Positions 45,743 to 56,300 of a DNA stretch of 64,000 bases are shown in pieces. The stretch covers positions 124,001-188,000 of the forward strand of contig JAHHHK010000009.1 in assembly GCA_019359395.1 (NCBI GenBank), given 5' to 3'. The notes beneath the pieces were generated by a model. The model was not told the DNA's origin. It saw only the letters and a list, made by a program, of their open reading frames with translations, and did not search any database. Source of the DNA: Komarekiella atlantica HA4396-MV6. Its GTDB lineage: Bacteria > Cyanobacteriota > Cyanobacteriia > Cyanobacteriales > Nostocaceae. Within the stretch, counting starts at the first letter, position 1. Each line of letters begins with the position of its first letter. Both the position numbers and the translations under genes were made by a program.

Positions 45743-46651
45743 ATGCAAATCCAAACTAGTAGCTCAATTTTAAAAATCAAGAGTCCTAGTATCAAAGAGT
45801 TTTCAAAAATATGTAAACAATATCAGCCTTTTATAATTGAAGATGTTGCTCAACATTGGGATGCTTGTAAAAATTGGTCGCATAACTATCTAATAAACCA
45901 CTGTGGCAATAATCTGGTTCCAGTACGGTTTTATAAAAAGGATTTTTGGGATGATCATAAAAATTTTTCTTATGAAGATGGTTATGATCCTAAAAAAGAA
46001 ATGAAATTTCAGGAGTATATAAATAACCATATAGAAAATCGAGCTAATCAAAATAACAATGCTCAATATTTAGAATGTTATTTATCTGAAGCGCTTTTTG
46101 AAGAACGCTTTCCTGAAATTGTTGGAGATGTAACTTATCCAGGATACTTCAACAGGAAAGCATTTGTTACATTATGGTATGGTTTTTCAAGTAAAAACTT
46201 TTCTTCAACTACTACCCTTCACTTTGACCCATTACATAATATTTTTGCTCAAATTCAAGGTAGAAAAAGAATACTTTTATTTCCACCTTCAGATTATTTG
46301 TCATTCTATCCACCTCTTGAAGCTAGTTCTGGCGCAGCATATAATAGTAAGGTAAAGCCAGATATCTTCGATTTGGAATCATTTCCGAAGTTTCCTTGGC
46401 AAGAAAGAATAGAAGTTATACTTCAGCCAGGAGAAATACTTTATATACCGCCTTTTTGGTGGCATCATCTTACCGCAGTAGATGAGAATATATCATTATC
46501 ATTTTGGTACGATCTGAAAATTCAAGATTTTTTGTGGCAGAAAAAGATGTTATCAGTTTTTCTCAACATTGCTCCTCATTATTTATCTCATACAATTTCA
46601 GCTGGAGGTTTCAAAGATTTAATAGGCTTTGTTAAAAGTATATTTAATTGA
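45743..46651 (+). CDS. Cupin-8/JmjC-like Fe(II)/2-oxoglutarate oxygenase
   Basis: This 302-residue cupin-like protein carries the facial-triad pattern H160-x-D162 (L-H-F-D-P) and H241 (P-P-F-W-W-H-H), with the G-R-K-R-I-L-L-F-P-P-S-D strand typical of JmjC/factor-inhibiting-HIF-like hydroxylases. This family uses iron and 2-oxoglutarate to hydroxylate amino acids or proteins. It precedes the NRPS genes by 49 nt on the same strand, so a hydroxylation of a peptide residue or building block is likely, in addition to the TauD-like enzyme at 61190. Start ATG with GGAG 5 nt upstream. The substrate is not predictable. Confidence 0.83.
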   Translation: MQIQTSSSILKIKSPSIKEFSKICKQYQPFIIEDVAQHWDACKNWSHNYLINHCGNNLVPVRFYKKDFWDDHKNFSYEDGYDPKKEMKFQEYINNHIENRANQNNNAQYLECYLSEALFEERFPEIVGDVTYPGYFNRKAFVTLWYGFSSKNFSSTTTLHFDPLHNIFAQIQGRKRILLFPPSDYLSFYPPLEASSGAAYNSKVKPDIFDLESFPKFPWQERIEVILQPGEILYIPPFWWHHLTAVDENISLSFWYDLKIQDFLWQKKMLSVFLNIAPHYLSHTISAGGFKDLIGFVKSIFN

Positions 46652-46700
46652 AACTGCTGTAACCATATAAGCTGCACATTGCCTTGAGTTGAAAATAACA

Positions 46701-49700
46701 ATGAATGGTTTTTCTCATAACTTATTTGACATTGTTGGCAACTTTTCTACAGTTGTCGAAGTTCTGCGCTTAAGAAGCTTGACGCAGCCAAATAGAGATG
46801 CTTTTACCTTTTTGTTAGATGGAGAAACAGAACAAACAACGTTAACATATCAAGAATTAGATAGGCGATCGCGCCAAATAGCTGCTCAATTACAAGCATT
46901 GAGTTTGACTGGGGAACGCGCCTTACTACTTTATCCAGCCGGACTAGATTTTTTAGTTGCTTTTTTCGGTTGTTTATATGCGGGAGTTGTGGCTGTAACT
47001 GCATATCCCCCCAGAAACGAGCGCAACACACCAAGAATAAAAGCTATCTCTATAGATGCACAAGCCGCGATCGCTCTGACGACAACAGAAATTCTTTCTA
47101 CAGTGCAGTCTTTAATGTCGCAGAAGACTGACTCAGAATCCTTGCAGTGGCTTACTACCGACAATCTTGTAGAGGGAATAGAAGATACTTGGCAAGAACC
47201 CTCTATTGATCAAGATACCTTAGCTTTTCTGCAATACACCTCTGGTTCTACAGGGACACCCAAGGGTGTAATGATCAGTCATGGAAACCTATTACACAAT
47301 GCTGACACAACTTACCAATTCATGGAGCATTCTCCAGAAAGTAAGTTCGTGACGTGGTTGCCGATGTACCATGATATGGGTCTGATTGGGGGAATCTTGC
47401 AACCTTTGTATGGAGGTTTTCCTTGCATTATTATGCCTCCAACTTCCTTTCTCCAACGTCCTTATCGTTGGTTGCAGGCCATATCTCACTACAAAGGTAC
47501 AACGAGTGGGGGCCCGAATTTTGCCTATGAGTTATGTACTCAAAAAATTACTCCTGAACAAAAACAAACTCTTGACTTGAGCAGTTGGAGTGTTGCGTTT
47601 AACGGCGCGGAACCGATTCGGTATGATACTTTAGAGCGGTTTGCAGCAGCTTTTGCAGATTGTGGCTTCCGTAAAGAGGCATTCTACCCTTGTTACGGAA
47701 TGGCTGAAACAACTCTGATGGTTTCTGGCGTGCAGAAGGCAAAATCACCAACTATCAAAATAGTCCAGAAGTCTGCATTAGAGTCTAATCAGATAGTTGA
47801 AGCATCTGTTAATAATGAGAATATTTCTTATTTTGTTAGTTGTGGTCGAGTCATACCAGAACAGAAAGTAGCGATCGCTCATCCAGACACACTCAGTAGT
47901 TGTCAACCTGACGAAATTGGTGAAATCTGGGTATCCGGGCCGAGTGTTGGCCAAGGTTATTGGAATCGTCCTCACCAGACAGCAGAAACCTTCCATGCTT
48001 ATCTATCAGACACAGGTTTAGGCCCTTTTCTGCGGACGGGAGATTTAGGTTTTTTAGATAATGGCGAGCTTTTCATTACAGGTAGAGCCAAAGATTTAAT
48101 AATTATTCGCGGCAGAAATCTTTACCCACAGGATATAGAATTAACCGCAGAATGCAGCCATTCATCTTTGCATTCCGGTGCTAGTGCAGCATTTACAGTC
48201 GAGGTTAACAACGAAGAACGACTAGTAATTGTACAAGAATTAAAGTTTCGGGCCAAGCCAAATTTAGAAGAAGTTATATCTGCAATTCGCCAAGCTGTTA
48301 CTGAAGAACATGAAGTACAAGTTTATGCTGTGGTTTTGATTAAACCAGGTAGCATTCCCAAAACTTCCAGCGGTAAGATTCAACGACGTGCAACTCGCGC
48401 TCAGTTTCAGAATGGTGAATTAAATGTAATTGGCAGTGATATTTTCAAAATTAGCAATATTGTCACAAAAGAAACTCGATTAAAGCGTTCCGAACTTTTG
48501 ACGCTTTCCCCAACGCAATGTCAACCGCTTTTAGAAGCTTATCTGATTGAACAGGAAGCCAGAGTACTGGCGATCGCACCAGATAATATCAATCCTGAAG
48601 AACCATTGAGCACTCTGGGGTTTGATTCTTTAAAAGTATTTGAGTTAAAAAACCGGATTAAGGTTGATTTAGAAGTAGAAGTATCGATAGCAGACTTCTT
48701 TGAAGGGATGAGTACGCTCAAGCTTGTCACCAAGATTCTGGCTCAAATAACAACAGACGCTATACCGCAAGTATCCCTGACTAAAGTCCAGAAAGCTAAA
48801 GTTTATCCCCAATCTTTTGCTCAGCAACGACTATGGTTCCTTGATCGTTTAGAACCAGGCAACCCAGCTTACAATATTTCCTTAGCTGTTAATCTCAAAG
48901 GTCAGCTTGAAGTTGCTCTACTAGAACAAAGTTTGAATGAGATTATCCGGCGACATGAAACTCTCAGAACTACTTTTACTACAGTCAACGGGGAACCCGT
49001 TCAAATTATTGCTCCTTCGCTAAAATTATCTTTATCGATAGTAGACTACCAAAAAAATATTGACATTAGACAACTCTTGACTCAAGAGAGCCAACGACCT
49101 TTTGACCTAACGCAGGGGTCATTATTACGTGCTAAACTTTTGCGCCTAGCACAGCAAGAGCATATTCTTTTGCTTGAGATGCACCACATAATCTCTGATG
49201 GCCGGTCTGCTGAGATATTTTTACAAGAGCTAGCATTACTGTATAAAGCATTCTTAACTGGAAGTTCTTTACCTTTACCAGAAGTCTCCATCCAATACAA
49301 AGACTTTGCACACTGGCAGCGCCAATGGTTGCAAGGGGAAATTCTGCAAACTCAACTCTGTTACTGGAAGCAACAACTTGAGGGTATCCCAGCCGCATTA
49401 CAACTACCCACTGATCGGCCACGGCCGACAGTGCAAACTTCACACGGCGCTCAACAATCTATCGAGTTGTCCGAAGTCATTGAGCAACTAAAAGCGATCG
49501 CTCGTCAAAAGGGTATAACTTTATTCATGTTGCTATTGGCAGCATTTCAAACTTTTCTCTATCGTTATACCGGACAAAATGATATCGCTATAGGAACACC
49601 TGTCGCTAACCGTAATCGTGATGAAGTGAAAGGGTTAATTGGCTTTTTTGTCAATACCTTAGTCCTACGTACAGATATGAGCGGCGACCCGACTTTTGAC

Positions 49701-52700
49701 GAGTTGCTGACGCGGGTAAAAAAGGTAGCTTTAGGAGCCTATACACACCAAGATTTGCCCTTCGACCAACTTGTAGAAGCACTGCAACCAGAACGGGACA
49801 CCAGTCGAACACCGCTGTTTCAAGTCATGTTCAATGTCCAAGATTACTCGCAGTTACCAGAAATGCCTGGTTTGGCTTTGAGCTTGTTAAAAATAGAAAC
49901 CAAAACAGCGCAGTTTGATTTGAGCCTGTCTATTGAGATTGCTGAACAAAGAGTGATGGCATCGTTTGAATATAATACTGACCTATTTGATGCTACTACC
50001 ATCAGTAAAATGCTGAGACACTTTCAGAATTTGCTCTCAGGTATTGCTGCTAATCCTCAAACTCGGCTATCTAACTTACCACTTTTGAGCGCCACAGATC
50101 ATCAGGAGTTACTAGAACTTAGTACAAATAAATCACCAATTGCAAATTCTCAACCTGAATGTATTCATCAACAATTTGAAGCGCAGGTAGAGCGGACACC
50201 AAATGCAGTTGCGGTAGTATTTCAAAACCAGCATTTAACCTACAGAGAATTAAATCAGCGAGCCAATCAACTAGCACACTACCTTAAAACCCTCGGAGTT
50301 AAACCAGAGGTTTTAGTGGGAATCTGTATAGAGCGCTCTTTAGAGATGGTCATCGGACTATTGGCAATCCTCAAAGCCGGAGGAGCATATCTACCTCTAG
50401 ATCCAGCTTATCCAAAAGAACGTCTCGCTTTGATGTTAAAGGATGCCCAAGTGTCAGTTTTACTAACTTCGTCAGTACAATTGGACACACTCCTCGAATC
50501 TCAATCTCAAGTCATTTGCTTAGATACGGACTGGCAAACCATTTCTCAGGAAAGCCAGGAAAATCCAATTCATCAGACACAACCGGAAAACCTCGCCTAT
50601 GTGATTTATACATCTGGTTCAACAGGAACACCCAAAGGGGTAATGATTCAGCATCGCTCTTTGGCTTGCTATATCAATACTGCATGTAAAGAGTTTGAAC
50701 TGAAGACGACCCAACGCGTCCTGCAATTTGCTTCCATCAGCTTTGATACTGCTGCTGAAGAAATCTTTCCCTGTCTGATTTGTGGTGCTGCTCTCATCCT
50801 GCGTACAGATGAGATGTTAAGTTCAATACCTCAGTTTTTACAGCAATGTCGTGATTGGGAGGTAACTGTCCTTGATTTGCCTACCGCCTTTTGGCATCAA
50901 ATAACTGCTGAACTAGCAACGTCAAATTTGGCACTTCCCGATTCCCTGCGATTAGTGATTATTGGGGGTGAAAGAGCTGACAAAAAACACCTGATAACGT
51001 GGCAGCAGCAGGTTAGTCAACGGGTACGCCTTGTCAACAGCTACGGCCCTACAGAAACAACAATTGTAGCAACGCTCTGCGACTTATCAGGATCGATGGC
51101 TAGCGAAGTGCCGATTGGTAAAGCCATTCCCCAAGTCCAAACTTACGTTCTCGACCCTTATTTACAACTCGTGCCTGTAGGAACTCCTGGCGAATTGTAC
51201 ATTGGAGGTGTTGGTGTTGCTAGAGGCTATCTGAATCGACCGGATTTAACAGCAGAAAGGTTTATTCCTAGTCCCTACAGTTCAAAAGGGGAGCGGCTTT
51301 ATCAGACAGGTGACTTAGTTCGTTATCTACCTAATGGCAACTTAGAATTTCTTGGACGTATTGACCATCAAGTCAAAATTCGGGGTTTTCGGATTGAATT
51401 AGCAGAAGTAGAAGCCATACTAAATCAACACTTAGCCGTTCGAGAAGCTGTAGTTGTAGTAAGTGAAAATTCCGAAAGTTCTAAACGTTTAGTTGCTTAT
51501 GTAGTTCCTTATGCACAAACACTGACAATTACTGAACTACGCGGCTTTTTAGAGTCAAAGTTGCCAAGCTACATGATACCAGCAGCTTTTGTAATATTAG
51601 AGGCACTACCACTTACACCCAATGGTAAGGTTGACAGGAAAGCGCTGGCTATTCCTAGTACTGTACGTCCAGAACTCGAAGAAATCTTTATTGCACCACA
51701 GACGACTATTGAAAAACAGTTAGCTGTTATTTGGGCAGAGGTATTAGGCTTAAAAGAAATAGGTATAAACGATAATTTTTTTAGATTAGGTGGGGATTCT
51801 ATCCTTAGCCTTCAGGTAATATTTAAAGCTAACCAAATAGGGCTAAATCTGACTCCTAAGCAATTGTTTCAACATCAAACGATCGCTCAACTAGCGCTTG
51901 TAGTTGGAACAACTAAAAAAATTCAGACCGAGCAGATAGAACTAACTGGTTTGTTAGAGCTAACGCCTATTCAGCACTGGTTTTTTGAACAAAAGCAACC
52001 AGAACCACACCACTGTAATCAGTCAGTGTTGTTAGAAAGCAAACAGAAAATTGACCCTATAATTTTAGAGAAAGTTATAGAGTATCTCCAAAAGCATCAT
52101 GATATTTTACGTTTACGATTTATCCAGGAAGAATTTACTACTCAAGCACTGATTGCTAGTCCTGATAATAGTATTCCACTAACATCCTTCGATTTTTCAG
52201 CCTTGCCAAAAGATAAACAAGCGGCAGCAATCGAAGCAGCAGCCACTAAACTACAAGCCAGCTTAAATCTGTCACAAGGGCCGTTATTCCAAGTTGCTCT
52301 TTTTAACTTGGGTGAAAATCAAACTAACCGCTTGCTTTGGATTATTCACCATTTAGTTGTTGATGGTGTTTCTTGGCGAATTTTAATTGAAGATTTTCAA
52401 ACAGCTTACCAGCAAATTAGTCAAGGCAAAGCAATCAAGTTGCCACCTAAAACAACTTCTTATAAACAATGGTCTAGCTGTCTACAAGAATATGCCCAAT
52501 CTTCTGCACTACTTTCAGAGCTAGACTTTTGGCTGAAAACACAGCATCAATCTGTACCTCTACCGATAGATTTTCCTGGTGGAAATAATCTAGAAGAAAC
52601 GACTTCTATTGTATCGGTATCGCTGTCAGTAGAAGAAACTCAAAGTTTGCTGCAACAAGTACCAGCAGCTTACCGAACACAAATAAATGATGTATTATTA

Positions 52701-53366
52701 ACAGCATTTCTGCAAACATTTCACCAGTGGACGGGAGAAAGTTATTTACTAATTGACTTAGAAGGGCATGGGCGAGAAGAAATCTTTGAGGATGTAGACT
52801 TATCAAGGACTGTAGGTTGGTTTACAAGTATTTTTCCAGTACACCTATATCTTGAAAATCCCAACGATCCAGCAACAGCTTTAAAGTCGATTAAGGAGCA
52901 AATTAGAGCAATTCCCAATCAAGGTATTGGCTACGGATTACTGCGCTATCTGAGTCGGGATCAGAAAATAACTGAGCAGTTTTCTTTGTCAAAAGCTGAA
53001 GTTATTTTTAACTATTTAGGACAGTTTAATCAAGTTTTATCAGAATCATCTTTATTTAGCTTAGTACCGGGTTCAAGTGGTGCAAGTCACAGTTTACGAA
53101 ATAAACGAACTCACTTATTAGAAATTAACGCTGGGATTTATCAAGAACAGCTGGAAATGAGTTGGGCTTACAGCAATCAGCTGCATCGACAAACCACAAT
53201 TGAAGTACTTGCTCAAAGGTTTATTGAGGCACTGCGATCGCTTATTGCTCATTGTCAGTCTAACAATGTAGGCGGTTTTACCCCTTCCGATTTTGCTGAA
53301 TTTAAGCAAAGCCAATGGGATCAAACTGATCTCGATGCCATTACAGCAGCTATGGGAGATATCTAA
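46701..53366 (+). CDS. NRPS 1: FAAL-ACP-C-A-T-E loading and first elongation module
   Basis: Domains in order: fatty acyl-AMP ligase (about 46740-48480; T-S-G-S-T-G-T-P-K-G, P-M-Y-H-D-M-G-L-I-G-G); ACP (L-G-F-D-S-L, Ser at 48627); condensation (H-H-I-I-S-D-G at 49182); adenylation (50150-51660; eight core motifs intact); T domain (G-G-D-S-I, Ser at 51798); epimerisation (51940-53290; H-H-L-V-V-D-G, E-V-I-F-N-Y-L-G-Q). So it loads a fatty acid, then one amino acid which is made D. The specificity code read against GrsA is D-T-E-D-I-G-S-I-V-K, acidic at two positions, suggesting a basic side chain. I use the ATG at 46701; the TTG at 46689 is less likely. The stop is one base before the next start. 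Confidence 0.93.
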   Translation: MNGFSHNLFDIVGNFSTVVEVLRLRSLTQPNRDAFTFLLDGETEQTTLTYQELDRRSRQIAAQLQALSLTGERALLLYPAGLDFLVAFFGCLYAGVVAVTAYPPRNERNTPRIKAISIDAQAAIALTTTEILSTVQSLMSQKTDSESLQWLTTDNLVEGIEDTWQEPSIDQDTLAFLQYTSGSTGTPKGVMISHGNLLHNADTTYQFMEHSPESKFVTWLPMYHDMGLIGGILQPLYGGFPCIIMPPTSFLQRPYRWLQAISHYKGTTSGGPNFAYELCTQKITPEQKQTLDLSSWSVAFNGAEPIRYDTLERFAAAFADCGFRKEAFYPCYGMAETTLMVSGVQKAKSPTIKIVQKSALESNQIVEASVNNENISYFVSCGRVIPEQKVAIAHPDTLSSCQPDEIGEIWVSGPSVGQGYWNRPHQTAETFHAYLSDTGLGPFLRTGDLGFLDNGELFITGRAKDLIIIRGRNLYPQDIELTAECSHSSLHSGASAAFTVEVNNEERLVIVQELKFRAKPNLEEVISAIRQAVTEEHEVQVYAVVLIKPGSIPKTSSGKIQRRATRAQFQNGELNVIGSDIFKISNIVTKETRLKRSELLTLSPTQCQPLLEAYLIEQEARVLAIAPDNINPEEPLSTLGFDSLKVFELKNRIKVDLEVEVSIADFFEGMSTLKLVTKILAQITTDAIPQVSLTKVQKAKVYPQSFAQQRLWFLDRLEPGNPAYNISLAVNLKGQLEVALLEQSLNEIIRRHETLRTTFTTVNGEPVQIIAPSLKLSLSIVDYQKNIDIRQLLTQESQRPFDLTQGSLLRAKLLRLAQQEHILLLEMHHIISDGRSAEIFLQELALLYKAFLTGSSLPLPEVSIQYKDFAHWQRQWLQGEILQTQLCYWKQQLEGIPAALQLPTDRPRPTVQTSHGAQQSIELSEVIEQLKAIARQKGITLFMLLLAAFQTFLYRYTGQNDIAIGTPVANRNRDEVKGLIGFFVNTLVLRTDMSGDPTFDELLTRVKKVALGAYTHQDLPFDQLVEALQPERDTSRTPLFQVMFNVQDYSQLPEMPGLALSLLKIETKTAQFDLSLSIEIAEQRVMASFEYNTDLFDATTISKMLRHFQNLLSGIAANPQTRLSNLPLLSATDHQELLELSTNKSPIANSQPECIHQQFEAQVERTPNAVAVVFQNQHLTYRELNQRANQLAHYLKTLGVKPEVLVGICIERSLEMVIGLLAILKAGGAYLPLDPAYPKERLALMLKDAQVSVLLTSSVQLDTLLESQSQVICLDTDWQTISQESQENPIHQTQPENLAYVIYTSGSTGTPKGVMIQHRSLACYINTACKEFELKTTQRVLQFASISFDTAAEEIFPCLICGAALILRTDEMLSSIPQFLQQCRDWEVTVLDLPTAFWHQITAELATSNLALPDSLRLVIIGGERADKKHLITWQQQVSQRVRLVNSYGPTETTIVATLCDLSGSMASEVPIGKAIPQVQTYVLDPYLQLVPVGTPGELYIGGVGVARGYLNRPDLTAERFIPSPYSSKGERLYQTGDLVRYLPNGNLEFLGRIDHQVKIRGFRIELAEVEAILNQHLAVREAVVVVSENSESSKRLVAYVVPYAQTLTITELRGFLESKLPSYMIPAAFVILEALPLTPNGKVDRKALAIPSTVRPELEEIFIAPQTTIEKQLAVIWAEVLGLKEIGINDNFFRLGGDSILSLQVIFKANQIGLNLTPKQLFQHQTIAQLALVVGTTKKIQTEQIELTGLLELTPIQHWFFEQKQPEPHHCNQSVLLESKQKIDPIILEKVIEYLQKHHDILRLRFIQEEFTTQALIASPDNSIPLTSFDFSALPKDKQAAAIEAAATKLQASLNLSQGPLFQVALFNLGENQTNRLLWIIHHLVVDGVSWRILIEDFQTAYQQISQGKAIKLPPKTTSYKQWSSCLQEYAQSSALLSELDFWLKTQHQSVPLPIDFPGGNNLEETTSIVSVSLSVEETQSLLQQVPAAYRTQINDVLLTAFLQTFHQWTGESYLLIDLEGHGREEIFEDVDLSRTVGWFTSIFPVHLYLENPNDPATALKSIKEQIRAIPNQGIGYGLLRYLSRDQKITEQFSLSKAEVIFNYLGQFNQVLSESSLFSLVPGSSGASHSLRNKRTHLLEINAGIYQEQLEMSWAYSNQLHRQTTIEVLAQRFIEALRSLIAHCQSNNVGGFTPSDFAEFKQSQWDQTDLDAITAAMGDI

Positions 53367-53367
53367 G

Positions 53368-56300
53368 ATGAGTGTGAAAAACAAAAACATTGAAGACTTT
53401 TATCCCCTCTCGCCCATGCAACAGGGCATTTTGTTCCATAGTCTTGCAGCTAAATCTGGCATCTATTTTGAACAATTTAGTTTGACTATCCAAGGAAAAC
53501 TCAACATTCCAGAATTTCGTCGTGCATGGCAGTATGTTGTAGAACGACATTCAATTCTACGAACCTGCTTTGTTTGGGAAGGTTTAAAAGAACCAGTACA
53601 AATTGTGCATCGGCAGGTGTCCCTACCGTGGCAAGAATATAATTGGCAGCATCTTTCCTTAGAAGAACAACAACAAAAGCTAGAACTTTTTTGGCAAAGC
53701 GATCGCTCTAGAGGTTTGGAACTGACGCAGCCGCCATTGATGCGCTTCACACTCGTGCAACTTTCGGACAACTCCTATAACTTTACTTGGAGTCATCACC
53801 ATCTATTGTTAGATGGGTGGTCTGTTCCCTTGGTTTTTAAGGAAGTTTTTGCTTGTTACAAAGCTTTCAATAATGGTCAAGATGTGGATCTAGAACCGAT
53901 TCGCCCATATCGGGATTATATCGTCTGGCTACAGCAACAAAACCTATTTGAGGCTGAGACTTTCTGGCGACAGCTGCTTAAAGGTTTTACCGCTCCCACA
54001 CAGCTATTGGTGAATCAAGGAGCGAGAAAATTACTTACTCAAACGGATGATTCTAAGGAGCGAGAAGTTAAGCTTTCTGTAGTCACAACAGCAAGATTGC
54101 AATCTCTAGCAAAGCAACACCAGTTAACACTAAACACTCTAGTACAGGGAGCTTGGGCTTTACTATTGAGCCGCTACAGTGGTCAGGAGGACGTAGTTTT
54201 CGGGGCAGTAACTTCTGGTCGTCCTCCGACTTTAGCTAAAGTTGAGTCTATGGTAGGGCTGTTGATCAATACACTACCGATTAGAGCACAAGTATCACCC
54301 GAAGAATTTATTTTGCCTTGGCTTGGGAAAATCAGAGATCAACTAGTTGAAGCACGTCAATACGAGTATACTCCGTTAGTGAAAGTCCAAGGATGGAGCG
54401 AAGTTCCTAAAGATTTATCTTTATTTGAGAGTATTGTAGTTTTTGAGAACTATCCTATAGATGCTTCCTTACTAGAGCAGAATCTAAATTTAAAGATCAA
54501 AGATTTTCATGCTTTTGAAAGGACTAACTATCCAATAACCCTAACCGTGATTCCAGGTGAAAATTTGTTGCTCAAGATTACTTGTAGCGATCGCTTCGAT
54601 ACTAATACTATCACCCGGATGTTAGGACATTTGCAGACTTTGCTAGAGAATATGCTAACAAAGACACAGCAACGTCTTGGTGAATTGTCGCTCTTAACGG
54701 AAGCTGAGCGACATCAGTTGCTTGTAGAGTGGAATGATACAGAAGTAAAATATCCTCAACAATGCATCCATGAGTTATTTGAAGCGCAAGTAGAAAAAAC
54801 ACCTGATGCAGTAGCAGTGGTGTTTGCAGACCAAGAATTGACCTACAGCCAACTCAACACCAAAGCGAATCAACTAGGGCATTATTTGCAATCGATAGGA
54901 GTCAAACCAGAGGTATTGGTAGGGATTTGTCTAGAGCGTTCTTTAGAGATGGTCATCGGACTATTAGCCATCCTCAAAGCAGGAGGTGCATACATTCCAC
55001 TAGACCCAGCATATCCTCAACAGCGATTGGCATTTATTTTAGAAGATACCCAAGCTTCAGTCTTACTAACTCAAACCTCACTTTTACAAGCAATACCACA
55101 ACATCAAGCTGAAGTTGTTTGTTTAGATGCAGATTGGCATTATATTGCCCAACAAAGCCAAGAACATTTATTTTCTCAGAGCACTCCTGACAACCTAGCT
55201 TATGTTATCTATACCTCTGGTTCAACAGGTAGACCAAAAGGTGTAATGATTAAACACGCTAGTACAGTTGCAATGTTAGATTGGGCAAACAAAACCTTTG
55301 AGATGAAAGCGAAAAAAGGAGTTTTAGCATCAACTTCAATTTGCTTTGACCTTTCAGTATTTGAGATATTTGTTCCTCTGTGTTGTGGTGGCAAGGTGCT
55401 GTTAATCGAGAATGCGCTGCATTTACCAACTTTGGCAACAGCCGAAAGTATAACCTTAATTAATACTGTCCCAAGTGTGATTTCACAGTTACTAAAAACT
55501 GATGGGATTCCAACTTCAGTGCAAACAGTTAATATCGCAGGTGAACCACTCCATAATCAACTCGTACAACAACTTTATCAGCAGGAAAATATACAACAGG
55601 TCTTTAACCTGTATGGCCCTTCTGAAGATACAACTTATTCAACCTCTGCCTTGATACAAAAAGGTAATAGCGATATACCACCTATTGGTCGTCCGATTCA
55701 CAACACGCAAATTTATTTATTAGATCAAAATTATCAACCTGTTCCTGTCGGTGTGCCTGGTATGTTGTATATTGGCGGTGCAGGTTTAGCTCGTGGTTAT
55801 TTAAATCAACCTGAACTGACTGCGGATAAATTTATTCCCAATCCCTTCCAAAGAGGCAAGGGGGAAGAAGACCAATCCTCTAATTCTGCACGTTTGTATA
55901 AAACAGGGGATTTGGCACGCTATTTACCGAATGGAGAGATTGAGTACATTGGTCGCATTGACTATCAAGTAAAAGTTCGTGGTTTCCGAATTGAATTAGG
56001 AGAAATTGAAGCACTCATCAATCAACACCCAGCAGTCCAAGAAACTGTAGTTATAGTAGGTGAAGATTTCGGAAATTCTCAACGTTTAGTCGCTTATGTA
56101 GTTCCTCAAGCACAAACACTGACAATTGCTGAACTACGCGGTTTTTTAGAGTCAAAGTTACCAAGCTATATGATACCAGGTGCTTTTGTAATATTAGAGG
56201 CACTACCACTTACACCCAATGGTAAGGTTAACCGGAAAGCGCTACCTATACCCGACACACAGACATCATCAAATATTATCCCTCCTTCTACACCAATTGA

